Counted from the first letter of the stretch, positions 33,049 through 45,314 are shown. The stretch is DNA of 64,000 nt from Clarkia xantiana subsp. parviflora (GCA_036873135.1 JAPTYO010000002.1:47111452-47175451); one strand, 5' to 3'. Numbers and translations are program-made. The notes: generated by a model from the letters alone, not told the origin.

Positions 33049-33850
33049 ATGGACTTGGTTGGTAATATAAATTCGAATAGAATGTATGCATTGTCTTCCA
33101 GGGAAGTAGAAACTGATGCGGCTAGATGGCATGCGAGGCTCGGACATATGAGCTATGACAGGGTTCAGTTGTTAGCTCGACGAGGGATTCTACCCGGAAC
33201 TAACAACGTGGTTAAGCACACTTGCCATGACTGTCCAGCTGGAAAATCCACCTGCAAACCATTTTCCGAAGCACTACGAGCCGAGTACCAATTGCACCTG
33301 ATTTACTTCGACGTATGTGGACCAATGAACGTAACCGCTAGGGGTGGTAAACGATACTTCGTAAATTTTACTGACGACTTTACCCATTATGGGTTTACTC
33401 ATCTGATTACTCGCAAATCCGAAGTTGTAGAATACTTTATAAGTTTTCTAAAGCTCGTAGAGAATCAGAAGGAGCGAAAGGTGAAAACCCTACGCACTAA
33501 TAGAGGAGAAGAATATATCTCTAATGAGTTTGATAAATTGTGCTAATAAAGGGGAATTGCTCGTCAAACGACAATCCCAAACACACCGCAACAAAATGGT
33601 GTGGCTGAACGTCGTAATCGAACACTCCTGGACATGGTCAGAACTATGATGTCGCAAGCACAACTACCAATCTCCTTCTGGGGAGACGCGTTGTTGACTG
33701 CCGCTCATATAGTAAGCCTTGTTCCGACAAAGGCGGTAGACACGATACCATATGAGTTATGGACAGTTAGAGAGTTAGACCTTACTAGGTTGCGACCATG
33801 GGTTGCGCGGCCTATACACGTACAACTGATAGCCGTTTTGGCAAGTTAGG
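33049..33850 (+). pseudogene. Integrase of C2
   Basis: The zinc-binding part is WHARLGHMSYDRVQLL, then HTCHDCPAGKSTCKPF (H-H-C-C intact). The catalytic core has YFDVCGPMNVTARGGKRYF with the first Asp, then TLRTNRGEEYIS, where the usual second Asp is Asn. Two stops follow at about 33544, then QNGVAERRNRTLLDMVRTMM with the Glu. The loss of the second acid plus the stops means an inactive enzyme. Integrase is absent from the other copies in this window. Confidence 0.88.
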
Positions 33851-34562
33851 ACCCAGAGGACTTAAGAGTAAGGTATTCATAGAACTCTAAGGGTTATGTA
33901 TTTGTGTTAGCTCAAGAAAATGGTGGCGTGTTCAAACATGAGTCCAGAGACGTAACATTTCTTGAGGACGAATTTCCAACGCTTGGTGAAATGAAAACAG
34001 ACGAAGTCTTGATCGAATGTAGCAGGATAACGATGATAGTAAGGTCCCACTTACTTCAAGTGGGAGATTTGAGGCAGCAACGCAAGTGAATGAAATGGTA
34101 TATGAAGATGGAGACATTTTCATAGTAAATCCAGTGGGAGGAACCAATCCTACCACACAAATCACTGTTGCTACAGGTGCGGATCAAGTTGAAGATGATA
34201 ATCACGTAGCCAGACCGCTGGATGAAAATCCAATAATGCCACAAATACCCATTGTTCCCAGTGGGAGTGGATCAACCAACTTGGTTCAAGGTCCTAGGGA
34301 TCACAGAATTAATCTCGGTGGTAAAATCCCAGATCGAGAGGTCGTCCAAGAAAAGTTGTAGGTCAAGGTTCTAGCATTGCCCTTGTTCCTTCCCAGAGGG
34401 AGTGATGCTCCGATAGAAAGCATTATTCCGAGTGGGAGCAACGTTCAGACTCAAGATGGGATAAACGAGCCTAGACGAAGTCGAAGACATTGAAATTCTC
34501 CCAAGAAGTATCCCATCGAGAAGGGTTAGATATTCACCCTAACTTTTGTTGACGAACCGGTA
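33851..34562 (+). pseudogene. Integrase C-terminus and linker of C2
   Basis: Repeated CCAGTGGGAG-type motifs. Partly open frames include EMVYEDGDIFIVNPVGG and DHRINLGGKIPDREVV. It is collinear with 14721-15309 (C1), 42900-43480 (C3) and 48520-49020 (E). Confidence 0.55.
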
Positions 34563-36093
34563 ATGGTTCAACAAGCGTTGAAAGGACCTCAAGCGAAGGA
34601 ATGGAGGAAAGCAATGGAGGAAGAAATCACCTCAATGAAAGCCAATTCAGTATGGTCTTTAGTTGATTTACCTGCTAACCGCAGGGCCATAAGGGCTAAG
34701 TGGGCTCTGAAACTGAAACTCACTACTGATGGAAATGTCGAGCGATACATAGCTCGACTAGTTGCGAAAGGATACACCCAACTTCACGGAGTGGACTTTG
34801 ATGAGACATACTCACCGACTGTGCGGTACACCACAGTTAGGGAAATCCTAGCACTGGTCGCATGCCTCGATCTAGAGCTGCACCAAATGGATGTTAAGAC
34901 CGCATTCCTCCACGGAAACCTGGAGGAAGAGATCTATATGGAGCAACCAGATGGTTTCATTACTCCTGGTAACGAACATAAAGTTTGTAAACTCCAAAGA
35001 ACCATTTACGGTCTTAAACAATCATCTCGGCAGTGGTACCGCATATTCTACGAGGAAATTGTTGGAAACGGATTCGTGAATCTCCAAGAGAAACCAGGGT
35101 GTATACAAAGACCTATGAGTCTAAGTACGTCATCTTAACTTTATACGTGGATGACATACTTATTACTGCGAACGATGTGAGTTTCATGCATGAATCAAAG
35201 TCCTGGTAGGCATCTGTATTTGAGATGAAAGATGTGGGAGAGGCTACGTACATCTTGGGCATTAAGATTGCTAGAGATCGTGCCGCTCGGAGTTTGTGTC
35301 TATCTCAGGAAGCCAACATCAACAAACTGTTGAAAAGGTTTAGATTACAAGATGCCAAACCCGTGGAGTTTGTCAAAACGTGACAGCCCGAAGAACCAGC
35401 AAGAGCGTGAACAAATGAGGAGTGCATAGTATCTAAGCATGGTCGGAAGTCTCATGTACGCTACGCTTTGCACCCGTCCGGACATCTCTTACGCTGTGGG
35501 CATGGTAGCAAGATTCCAATCAGACCCTGTCTATCAACATTTAAAAAGCTGCAAAGGGGATCATGCGATATCTGAAAGGTACTTCCGACTACATACTGTG
35601 CTATTAGGGTTGGAAGTTAGAATTGACCGGATTCAGTGACGCTGACCATGGTGGCGATCCAGACGATCCTAAGTCCACCACAGAGGATTGTTTCTCCTTC
35701 CTGATGCCGCCATTTCATGGACGAGCAAGAAGCAATCCTGTGTCGCTGTCTACGATGGAATCAGAATTCGTTGCTCTCTCCAAAAATGCACAGGAAGCGG
35801 TCTGGCTGAAAAGGCTTCCTACCGCGCTGCTTGGTGGCGACCTCGAGGGTAAGCCTGTGAAGGTGTACTCTGACAGTCATGCAGCTATTGCGGCAGTAAA
35901 GAATCCAAAGTACAATAGTAGGACTAAACACATTGATGTGAAATATAATTATGCTAAATCTATGGTAGAAGACAATATAATCACTTTAGAATACTTGCCT
36001 ACTGATGACATGGTAGCGGACCCATTAACTAAGTTATTACACAAAGTGACATTTAAAAAGCATTTTAAACTGCTTGGATTGCGTAGGTTTTAA
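34563..36093 (+). pseudogene. Reverse transcriptase and RNase H of C2
   Basis: RVT_2 begins ALKGPQAKEWRKAMEEEI, with VDFDETYSPTVRYTTVRE, MDVKTAFLHGNLEEEIYM and IYGLKQSSRQWYRIF. A frameshift near 35085 precedes LYVDDILITANDVSF. A TAG follows near 35207, and a deletion near 35370 removes about 20 codons. RNase H (35623-36093) keeps SDADHGGDPDD, ESEFVALSKNAQEAVWL, VYSDSHAAIAAVKNP and ends KLLGLRRF. Confidence 0.88.
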
Positions 36094-37215
36094 AAGTGGG
36101 CGTATATCTGGGATAACATTTTGATAATTGAAAGTTACATTTTTGATAAATGAGAGAATTGCAATTCAAGTTTATCATTTATCGACGTCATAATGTTTGA
36201 TTACATCGGATTTTACGGTCAATAAACTAAGTCGTAGGAGGACGTAATCATCTGCCTAAATTATGTCGAATGTGGGCCTTGCCTTGTCACACGGACCTGG
36301 TCGTCTTATAGGAGAGGGGGACCTCTGGCGAAACAAGATTGGCTAAAACCAGTTGGATAAACTTGGTTACGCAAAACTATCATTTGGTTTCGAAGTAACT
36401 CGACATGATCTTCGTTTTGCACATCGCCGGTGATGAACTCTGTTCGTCATTAACCACATTCTGGGCCAGATGAAAATTTGCGATAGCATCATTGACATAT
36501 CCCACACCTGACGATGCTCGGGTATGCTTTCGACGCGTGCTTTAACTACACGTGCCATGTTCGACCACGGGGTCATTCTCGGTTGTGCTTGGTAGAATCC
36601 TAGAGATTCGGATGGGCGCAAACTTCTTCATCTCGAGTGTGTTATTGATCAAGGGAAGCTTATGAAGAGGCACCCGAAGTATCCTCATGGACTTAGAACT
36701 CATACCTAAGGTGATGCCCAATGTTCGCTTCCCGGCGTATGAGCGCAGTGCTGAAGAAAAAGGCCAAGATACCACGTCTTTGGAAACCGGTTGGGTTTGA
36801 CTAAGGGTATGAGTAATGGGGATGGTCAAGATCACATGTAATTCACCGACTCTTGTATTTACTAGGTGGCCACCAACCGGATATTAGTTGAAGGTTGTGA
36901 ATACTTGTACAGATGCCTTGGAGAAGTGTTCCTATGTGGAAACTGGGCAATTGGAGGATTAACAGTTGACCTAGGATACAACGCGATACAATTTGATGAT
37001 TTTAATAGGTTGATTTGAGATAGGGAATCAACGTTCCGCGGGCGCAACAACACTCCTAACAGATGAGTAGCACGATGCCCGTCGTATCCGCCAGTCGCAT
37101 GGCAAACCTCGTATGAACTATTCGGAAGCAGGGGCAAGATCAGAAGACTGAAATGTTGATGCAATTTGGACAACAATACATTAACAGGCACCCTTCCATT
37201 CCGGCGAGTGGTAGC
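36094..37215 (+). other. 3' untranslated region of C2
   Basis: About 1.12 kb, collinear with the 3' UTRs of C1 and E. It contains the antisense frame 36542-36835 (VSWPFSSALRSYAGKRTLGI). It ends CGGCGAGTGGTAGC, the presumed polypurine tract. Confidence 0.75.
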
Positions 37216-37458
37216 TGTTAACATATGGTGATTGGGCGCCGTAAATGGAAGCCCATTAATATGTATATATTACCTAAGAAATTGGGTAAATGTCACATTA
37301 GGGAAATTGGGCCTCCCTTATACTACATAGGCCAGCCGAAATTAGGATAGGGCAAAGTGGAAAAGCTTAAGGTATATGCACATCTTCCGCTGCGTAATTC
37401 TGATAACTAGCATGTACCTTGTTTATGTTTTCATAGTATTTAGCCCCTCAATCCAACA
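37216..37458 (+). repeat. 3' LTR of C2, internally deleted
   Basis: 243 bp from TGTTAACATATGG to CAATCCAACA. The middle, including the promoter, is missing between AGTGGAAAAG and CTTAAGGTAT, compared with 599 bp in the 5' LTR. Confidence 0.9.
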
Positions 37459-37463
37459 CATGC

Positions 37464-38825
37464 AATATATAGATAGCTTGACATAGTCAAGACGAAAGTT
37501 CTAATCATGCAACATATTCAATTAAATAGCAATTGCAATTCAGCCCACTAAAAGACTCAGTCCCAAAATCATGCATTTCCAAGATAATAGGCATCAGTTT
37601 TAATTAAAACGCGAAAATATTAAACCTATAAGTGCTGTGTTGGTACGTTTAAAGTTCGAAAACATTTGTATTTTAAAATTTGACCATCCTATTTTAAATT
37701 GACACGGTTCGGTCCGGTTTAGTCAAATCTGATTCAGTTCGGTCCGGTTCGGTTTAAAATAGGAATTAGGTTCGGTCTATCACGCAAAACCGGGTCGGTT
37801 CGACCCATTTGTAATTACACCGGTCCGATCCGACCCGAATGGGTCGGACCAGGAGAGAAAGCCCGGTTTGGCCGAACCGCATCGGTTTTGGACCCGTAGA
37901 ACCCGACCCGGTTTGGTTTGGTTTACCCGGTTCGGTCCGGTTCGAGTTCCCTTGGTCTTCTGTGTCAGTTGACCTGACCCGCATGTGCAAAATTGGATCG
38001 GCCTAGTACTCTAATAGGTGCGGTCGAAATTGTTACTTGTGGGCTAAGTAGGGTTTTAAAATCCACCAAAAACTTAACTTAGCCGTCAAGTAACAATTAA
38101 TTATAAAATAATTTCAAATATCTGCAAATATATATATAAATTTTGGCACAAACATCTATATATATTTATTATCAAAATTCTATAATTGGGTTATAAATCT
38201 ATCAACAATATATATACCATATATATTTGGTACTATCTATATATATCTATATATTGTCAAGATTCTATACTTAGAGATATAAATCTATCAACAATATATA
38301 TATATATATATATATTTTTTTTTTTTCTCAATCTTTAGGCAACTAATATATATCAACATTAACAATATTATCTATATTCATAATATTGTGCTAAATATAT
38401 TGATAGTTTCTATCCACAGTTGTCTTGTGAATCTACCCCTAATTGAGGCCTAAAACCCTAGGCAAAAAATTCGGCCGAATCTAATTGTGAATTTTATTGA
38501 AAATTTCGGTCACTTAAGGGTTACTTGGAGACAATTAAAAAATTTCACCTTGCAAACCTAAAGTGGTTCGGCCGAAACATCTAATTAGGGTTAAGGGTCA
38601 AATTTCACGATCAAAATAAGATCAACAATCCAATGTTCAATCTTGATAAAATTCACGTTTTTCTTGAAGATCATGAAAATCAAATTTTATTATGAACATC
38701 GTGAAAATTTCGGCCAACTTGATTTTAAAAATAAAAAATTTTAAAACTTCAAATTTAAAATTTTTCGGGCGCACTATGTGAATTCATGAACAACAATTTT
38801 ATAAAACAATGAACTCCTAACACAT
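37464..38825 (-). other. Leader of copia D, LTR-proximal part
   Basis: Continues 27861-28118. It holds the odd palindrome (37477-37491), a dense cluster of CGGTTCGGTCC motifs (37695-37945), TA microsatellites (38150-38310) and GAAGATCATGAAAATC near the primer site. Same elements as C1, C2 and C3, in reverse. The frame at 37766-37990 is an artefact of the motif cluster. Confidence 0.78.
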
Positions 38826-38838
38826 GCTCTTATACCAC
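38826..38838 (-). other. Primer binding site, copia D
   Basis: GTGGTATAAGAGC on the minus strand, next to the LTR edge. One base differs from the usual TGGTATCAGAGC. Confidence 0.85.
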
Positions 38839-39183
38839 TGTTGGATTACGGGGCTAAATACTAGAGAAACAAAAACCTAGATACGTGCATGGTAAATAAT
38901 AAATAGCGGAATATAGTGCACATACCTATAATGCTTCCGTAGTCCCAAGATCGCTGATGGAAGTTATCGATGCGCCGGACGGTTACCGGAGGGGTTCTTG
39001 TTAAGGAAGCCCTACATGGATTATTCTCCATAGAAAATCCTATGTCGATTCATTAGCAGGGATAGATCATTGGAGTAAATTGGTTGACACAATTTGGCAC
39101 CTTCTTGACCACTTCTTAGGTCCGGCCGAACTAGGTGTTTTTAGGGAGGAGGGATTTCTTTTATCTCACCACAAAGGCGGAAG
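38839..39183 (-). repeat. 5' LTR of copia D, cut by C3
   Basis: It begins TGTTGGATTACGGGGC on the plus strand (the LTR end in D's orientation). It is collinear with the C2 LTR up to the CACCACAAAGG region, then stops at the start of C3. The other half is not in the window. Confidence 0.85.
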
Positions 39184-39782
39184 TGTAAGCATATGGTGAT
39201 GCGCGCCGTAAATGGTAGCCCATTATATGTATAGGTTTCCTAAGTAGATTGGTTATATGTCAAATTATGACATTGGGCAAGACCCAAATCCCAATTGACA
39301 TGATAGGCCCAAAATTGGGTCTCCCTATGCAACATGGCCGGCCGAATTTAAGGAGGTGGTATAGTGGATTTTTGTCCACTTTACTCCTCCTATATATATG
39401 GGGAGTTAGGGGTTTTATTAGGGTTAATCACGATTCCCTTCAAGTGGTGTTTCGAGAGTAAAACCTTCCCCAGAGACACCATATTCTGCCGAACCACTCA
39501 TTCACCAAGGGTGTGCCAATTTTCTTTCTAGCAAACACTCCAGAGATCTGTCCCTTGCCAAGAATCGATCCGAGACTTTGTTGTGGAGAATATACCACGT
39601 AGGTCTTCCTTCACAAGAACCCCATACGTGTGCCGACCGGAGGATCGTGACCTCCCTACTGCGAAGATCTTAGGGTCTACGGATAACTGTAGAGGTATGT
39701 GTGAATCATCCGGTGCGTAATTTCGATTACTAGCATGTACCATGATTTAGTTTCCGTAGTTATTACTCCCCGAAATCTAACA
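39184..39782 (+). repeat. 5' LTR of C3
   Basis: 599 bp, TGTAAGCATATGGTGATGCG to CGAAATCTAACA. The TATATATATGGGGAG promoter is near 39390. Confidence 0.9.
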
Positions 39783-39783
39783 G

Positions 39784-39795
39784 TGGTATTAGAGA
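39784..39795 (+). other. Primer binding site, C3
   Basis: TGGTATTAGAGA, a two-base variant of TGGTATCAGAGC. Confidence 0.8.
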
Positions 39796-40484
39796 AAGTG
39801 TTAGGAGTTCATGATTTTGATAAAGTGTTCTTGAAAATTTATAATTTTGGACCGAAATTTTTCAAAAGGGATTTTAAAATTTCGAATTTTAGGGTTTATG
39901 ATGGTCTGAAATTTTCATGATGGTTTTAGGTAATTTGATGTTCATGATCTTCAAGAAAAAGAAGAGATTTATCATAATTAAACATAGGATTGTACATCTT
40001 ATTAAAATTTGATCTTAAAATTTGACCACTTGTTCCCAATTTTGTGTTTTTGGCCGAAAACCCGAGTAATTTACAATGTCAAATTTTTTTAATTTCTTGG
40101 TCACAAAGTAAGGAATTTCGGCCGAAACTTTTAAAATAATATTGTTTACCATATTTTAATTTTTATTCTAGTTTAAAATATATATCTATAATTGGGAACA
40201 TTAGGATAGATTCACATTAATATATAGAAATATATATAACTATCAATATATCTAAATATTTAAATAGGTTAAAGATATTATTGATAGATTTTAGTTACCT
40301 AAAAGATTGATAAAATATATTGTTAATATTTTTTTTCCTTATTTAAGATATTGACAGTAAATAATGTATATACTTATAGATAGGTGCCGATTTTTACATA
40401 TATATATATATATTGTTGATTGATTTAATCTTAAAGATAGAATCTTGGCAATAAATATATGTATATATTTTTAATATGTCCGAA

Positions 40485-40515
<31 letters not shown>

Positions 40516-41454
40516 ATATTGGAAATTATTTTATATAATTAATGTTACTTGGTGTCTAAGTTTAATATTTTTGGACTTTGAAACCCTACTTGGGCCACAA
40601 GTAAACATTTCGGCCCAATCTTTTAAATTTTAATTATTGGGCCGGTCGAATATGTCAAACCGCGATGAATTTAAATTGAACCGGGTTTTCTCAATCGGTT
40701 CGACCTAATCGGGTCGGGTCGGACCGGGGTAACTAAGTGAATTTAAACGGACCGGTTTTGAGTGTTGAACCGAACCAAACCCTATTTTTATTGGACCAGT
40801 TCTAACCAAAGCAAATTTTAAAATTAAAACCGGGCCGAACCGGATTTTCCAGACCAGAACCGAACCAGATTTTCTAGACCGAACCGTACCGGACCAAACC
40901 GAACCGAAATTGACTGAACCGAAGCGTATTTTTTAAACTGAATCCAAGTCAATTAAAATAGGGAGGTCAAGTTTCAAAATCCAAATGTTATGAACCTTTA
41001 TAGGCCTACACAGTGCTCAAGGTTTGCTAACCTTTATGCCTTGTTTCGATTATGGGGATGGCTCTCGGAGATACATGTTTTGGGACTGGTTAAATTGGTG
41101 GGCTGAATTGCAATTGTTTATTATTCAATATATATTTATGCATGATTAGAAATGTTATCTTGACTGAGTCAAGCTAGCTGGATATTGCATAATGTGGGCG
41201 GAGCCCTGGTTAAATATATGGAATGCGCACATGGATAGACATGTTGTGATGGTTGGAAATGCCTAGGATTCATGTCTAGAATGTTGCGTGATTGAATACA
41301 AGCATGAATTGCAAATCAACCTAATATTTAAAATTATTTTAAAATCGAAAACCAGTAGAATTACAACCAGTAAGCATTAGACGCATGACCAGTAAGCATG
41401 TTGCGTGATGTATATGGTTGTCTGGTGTTGAAAGGACTCAATGAATTTGAGCCT
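39796..41454 (+). other. Long copia leader, C3
   Basis: Same order as the other copies: TTCATGATCTTCAAGAAA (39942), TA microsatellites (40380-40510), CCGGTTCGAC and GACCGAACC cluster (40640-40930), odd palindrome (41159-41173). The part before gag is shortened. Confidence 0.7.
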
Positions 41455-41618
41455 AATAAAGTACAGTAACCACAACAGTAAAAGGGAAACCTTCTCTGCT
41501 CAACATAATGGATTCGAAAGAGGTCAACCATGATCCGCATATCATAGAGAGAACTGGACCATAAAGGTCTTATATGATAATCGGGTGGGTTAAACCTTGT
41601 TGATTAAGTGCGTCTCTA
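41455..41618 (+). pseudogene. gag 3' remnant of C3
   Basis: The block with GAGAGAACTGGACC (about 41548) matches D at about 8600-8640, just before the intron. The main gag blocks seen in C1 and E are deleted. Confidence 0.4.
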
Positions 41619-41710
41619 GTACGCCTCATAGTCATGTGTATGAAGCGGTAAAATGTTTTACACAGATACAGATCATTTGACGTGATTCACTCGTGAATTT
41701 ACTCAATTAG
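41619..41710 (+). other. Candidate intron after gag, C3
   Basis: Donor GTACGCCTC, acceptor TTTACTCAATTAG, 92 bp. Internal TGATTCACTCGTGA is shared with D. Confidence 0.45.
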
Positions 41711-42900
41711 GATATTCAATATGGCATAAAGTTCTCGACTATCTATGCGTTAATCATGGATCAAATACGCGAACTTCAGATCAAGAACCCTACCATAGTC
41801 ATTTCTCGTTCGTTTGAGTTACTAAAATTTTGGTTATTTCGAGATTCGGATTTATTGAATAAAGTAGTTACCATTCGATTCGAAATGAGATCTACTTGTC
41901 AAAATTAATCGACTCATTTAAACGGGATCGATCCGAAATGAAATATCGGCCAGGTAAAAGTGGTCGAATAAAATTAAACAATTCACGTACTCCGTCATCT
42001 CAGTTAGGACAACTGAACTGAATATACGCATCGTTTGCGTAGCTAGATCGAAAGATTTAGTATTTTCTTTATTGTTAAGTACTCCATTGAATGAAATAAT
42101 CTCTAATGATGATCATGTGCGAAACCGATTGGATTAAGTTAAATTAAATTCAGAAATGAAATGATTTAACCAAGGGTTAAAACTTCGGTAAAATGCGCCT
42201 CGCGCAAGTGGACCTCGATAGACGGAACACATCATTTCAAAATACGAATTTAATGATGAAGTGTCTAAATGATGATGTGCTGAATTTTCGTTTGCATTCC
42301 TTCGGAAATAACTTACTTACAATGTTTACATCGGGAAGAAGTATGCTCTATAAGCTACCTCGACCTTGTAAAAGTATCAGCTGACGCATAAGGTGAAAAC
42401 CCAAATGCTCAGTTCGAAGATGGGATTAAATCTCTGAGATAAGTTTGCAAACGAAGAAGGATGAAGTCGGTTAAACGATTTTCCTTCCAAACGCCTTGAA
42501 CGACAAGTCAGGCTAGACATTCAAATAAATTAACGCACACTTCAATAGACACAGTTCAGAAACATAATGTTAGAGCCAATCAATCAAGCATTCCCAATGG
42601 AATGAAAGAATATGACTCACATGTATGTAAACTGTGTTCCAATGAATCGGTAAGACACGCCGCCATTAGAAGCTAAAGGATGATTATGAGTTAAATCATA
42701 TCATCATGCGACATTAAAATGCGCATTAAACACGTATTTTGTAAAAGAGTTCGATTCCTACTCTTAGAAAATACATGTTTAAAGCTTGGGGTAAATGGTG
42801 CCGTGGTCGAACATGAGACATTACATCACTAAGAGGACAAATTTTCCGACGCATGGACAGTTTCGAAATAACGTAGTGTTGATCAAAACGGAGCAGGGTA
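41711..42900 (+). other. Conserved non-coding spacer, C3
   Basis: Collinear with C1 13564-14720 and E 49021-50286: TTATTGAATAAAGTAGTTACC, AAAATGCGCCTCGCGC (42190), ACAGTTCAGAAACATAATG (42550). No frame. Confidence 0.65.
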
Positions 42901-43500
42901 TCACTGACAATTAGGTCCCACTTAATTCGAGTGTGAGAGAGAGATTTGAACCAGCAACTCAAGTGAATGACATGGTAAATGAGAATGAGAACATTTTCAT
43001 AATAAATCCAGTGGGAGGAATAAAACCATATCACACGTAATCACTGTTGTTGTTGAGACGAATTAAGTTGAACCTGATGGTCAAATTGCTGAACCAGGAA
43101 TGACGCAACTACCTAAAATACCCATTGTTTCCAGTTGGAGTGAACCGACCAAACTTGTTTCTAGATCCTAGTGATCAAGGAGTTCATTTTGGAAGTGAAA
43201 CCCCTAGACCAAGAGGTTGTCAAAGGAAAGTTGTAGGTCAAGGTTCTAGCACTGCTCTTGTTCCATATAGAAACAATGCTCCGATAAGAAGCATTGTTCT
43301 GAGTGGGATAATGGTTCCCAATGGAAGTGATACTCCGATAAGAGACATTATTCTGAGTGGGAGAAATGTTTAGACTCAAGATGGGATAAACAAGCCTAGA
43401 CGAAAGTCAAAGGCATCGAACTTCTCCAGGAAGTATCATATCGAGTAGGGTGAAAACCTAACTCTAATAACTGTTGACAAGCATTGGAAAGGCCTCATGT
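42901..43500 (+). pseudogene. Integrase-RT linker of C3, decayed
   Basis: CACTTAATTCGAGTG, CCAGTGGGAGGAA and GAGTGGGAGAAATG motifs as in C2. Frames are broken. Confidence 0.5.
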
Positions 43501-45014
43501 GGAGAAATGGAGGAAAATAATAAAAGAGAGCGATCGCCTTAAATGAAAGCCATTATAGTCTATAGTTGATTTACCAGCTAACCACAGGGACACAAGGATG
43601 AGGTGAGCACTGAAAGAAGGCTCAAAACTAATGGAAAATGTCGGATAACCCGACTTATTGCGAAAGGACCTACCCAATTTCACGGAGTGGACTTTGACAA
43701 TACAAACTCAATGACTGTGCGTAAAACCACGGTTAGGGCCATTTATGGTCCTGGTCGCAAGTCTCGATCTCGAGCTGCACCAAATGGATGTTAAGACCGC
43801 ATTCCTCCACGGAAACCTGGAGGAAGAGATCTAAATAGAGCAGCCGGAGGGTTTCATTACTCCTGGTAACGAACGTAAAGTTTGTAAACTCTAAAGGTCC
43901 ATCTACGGTCTTAAATAGTCGTCACGGCAATTGTACTTCAGATTCCACGAGGAAATCGTAGGAAATGGATTCGTGAATCTTCACGAGGATCCGTGCGTGA
44001 ATTATAAGACCTCCTGGTCTAAGTTTGTCATCTTAACCTTATACGTGGATGACATATTCATTGCTGCAAACGACGTGAGTTTCATGAATAAGTCAAAGTC
44101 CTGGTTAGCATCTGTATTTGAGATGAAAGACATGGGAGAGGCCACATATATCTTGGGCATTAAGATTGCTAGAGATCGAGCTACCCAAAAATTGTGTTTG
44201 TCTCAAGAAGCCTATATCAACAAGCTGTTGAAAAGATTCAGATTACAAGATGCCAAACCCGTGGATACGCCGATGGTGTTTGGGCGCGCACTGTCAAAAC
44301 GTGACGGGCCCAAGAACCTGGAAAAGCGTGAATAGATGAAGGGTGCGGAGTATTTAAGCATGGTTGGTCGTTTTATGTACGCCATGAAATGTACCCGTCC
44401 GGATATCTGTTACGCCGTGGGCCTAGTAGCACGTTTCCAATCAGATCCTGGCTATCAACATTTAAAGGCTGTAAAACGAATAATTCGTTATCTGAAAGGT
44501 ATTGTTGACTATGCGATGTGCTATGAGGGCAGGAAGTTAGAATTGACCGGTTACAGTGACGCCGACCATGGTGGCGATCCAGATGATCGTAAGTCCACCA
44601 CAGGAGGGGTGTTTCTCCTTGCTAATGCCGCCATTTCATGGACGAGTAAGAAGCAAACCTGTGTCGCGCTGTCAACGACGGAATCAGAATTCGTAGCTCT
44701 CTCTAAGAACGCACAGGAAGCGGTCTGGCTGAGAAGGCTTCTTACTGCGCTTCTAGATGGTGACGTCGGGAGTAAACCTGTGAAGGTGTTCTCTCACAGT
44801 CAAGCTACCATTGCGACAGTAAAGAATCCGAAGTACCATAGTAAGACCAAACACGTTGATGTGAAATATTTTATGCTAAATCTATGGTAGAAGACAATAT
44901 AATCACTATGGAATACTTGTCCATTGATAATATGATTGCGGACCCATTAACTAAACCACTACGCGGGGAGATATTCGAAAAGCATGTAAAACTGCTCGGA
45001 TTGCGTAGGGTTTA
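43501..45014 (+). pseudogene. Reverse transcriptase and RNase H of C3
   Basis: The N-terminal RT is broken (LIAKGPTQFHGVDFD; stops near 43833 and 43917). From 43931 it is open to LEKRE, with LYVDDIFIAANDVSF and LGIKIARDRATQ. A TAG at 44333 is followed at once by 44336-44890, with YSDADHGGDPDDRKSTTGG, ESEFVALSKNAQEAVWL and KVFSHSQATIATVKNP. The usual Asp of the SDSQ motif is His here. A frameshift near 44870 precedes the normal LLGLRRV end. Confidence 0.87.
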
Positions 45015-45314
45015 GATATGGCATGTATCTGTGATATCATTTTGATAATTGGAAGTTACATTTTTGAGACGAAAGAATTATAATTGAGTTTATGATCTAT
45101 CGACGTCATAATATTTTGATTACATTAAATTTTCAGTCTATAAACTAAGTCTTAGGAGGACGCAATCATCTGCCAAAACTATGTCGAATGTGAGCCTTAC
45201 CTCGTCACGCAGGTACGGTCATCCTGCGGTGGAGGGAGGCCTCTACCAAGCAAGGTTGGCTAAGAAGCAGGGGGATAAACCTGATTACACAAAACGATCA
45301 TCTAGTGTCGAAGT
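45015..45314 (+). other. 3' untranslated region of C3, first part
   Basis: ATCGACGTCATAATATTT and TGTCGAATGTGAGCC blocks as in C1 and C2. It stops at TCGAAGT, where E starts. GAAGT (45310-45314) may be E's target duplication, but the other side is lost. Confidence 0.7.

Larger units (their letters stand above)
28119..37458 (+). mobile_element. Copia element C2, the copy with all pol domains
   Basis: 5' LTR 28119-28717, primer site, leader with an inserted Helitron candidate, gag, protease, integrase, RT, RNase H, 3' UTR, 3' LTR 37216-37458. CATGC flanks both ends (28114-28118, 37459-37463). Stops and frameshifts occur in each domain, so the copy is dead, but the domain set shows what an autonomous member looks like. 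The 3' LTR has lost about 355 bp internally. Confidence 0.92.
2381..39183 (-). mobile_element. Old copia element D, minus strand, split by nested insertions
   Basis: Pieces join in order when read on the minus strand. They are the 5' LTR (39183-38839, cut by C3), primer site (38838-38826), leader (38825-37464, 28118-27861, 10232-9821), gag (9820-9397), intron and spacer (8740-8113) and 3' UTR (about 3060-2381). The breaks coincide with C2 (duplication CATGC), C1 (duplication TCTAC), the solo LTR at 8741 and truncated family B. RT and RNase H are lost with the family B junction. D is the oldest layer that can be traced here. Its gag-intron-spacer order is the same as in C1, C3 and E. Confidence 0.75.
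39184..45314 (+). mobile_element. Copia element C3, 3' end lost
   Basis: 5' LTR 39184-39782, primer site, leader, remnant of gag, candidate intron, spacer, linker, RT, RNase H and the first 300 bp of the 3' UTR. Then E begins in the opposite orientation. Same derived layout as C1 and E (no protease or integrase). No 3' LTR is found next to it. The LTR at 61988 shares the unusual TGTAAGCAT start but is not close enough to call its partner. Confidence 0.82.

Noticed and set aside
37766..37990. 74-residue minus frame (NRTEPGKPNQTGSG)
   Set aside because: Produced by the CCGGTTCGG motif cluster in the copia leader.
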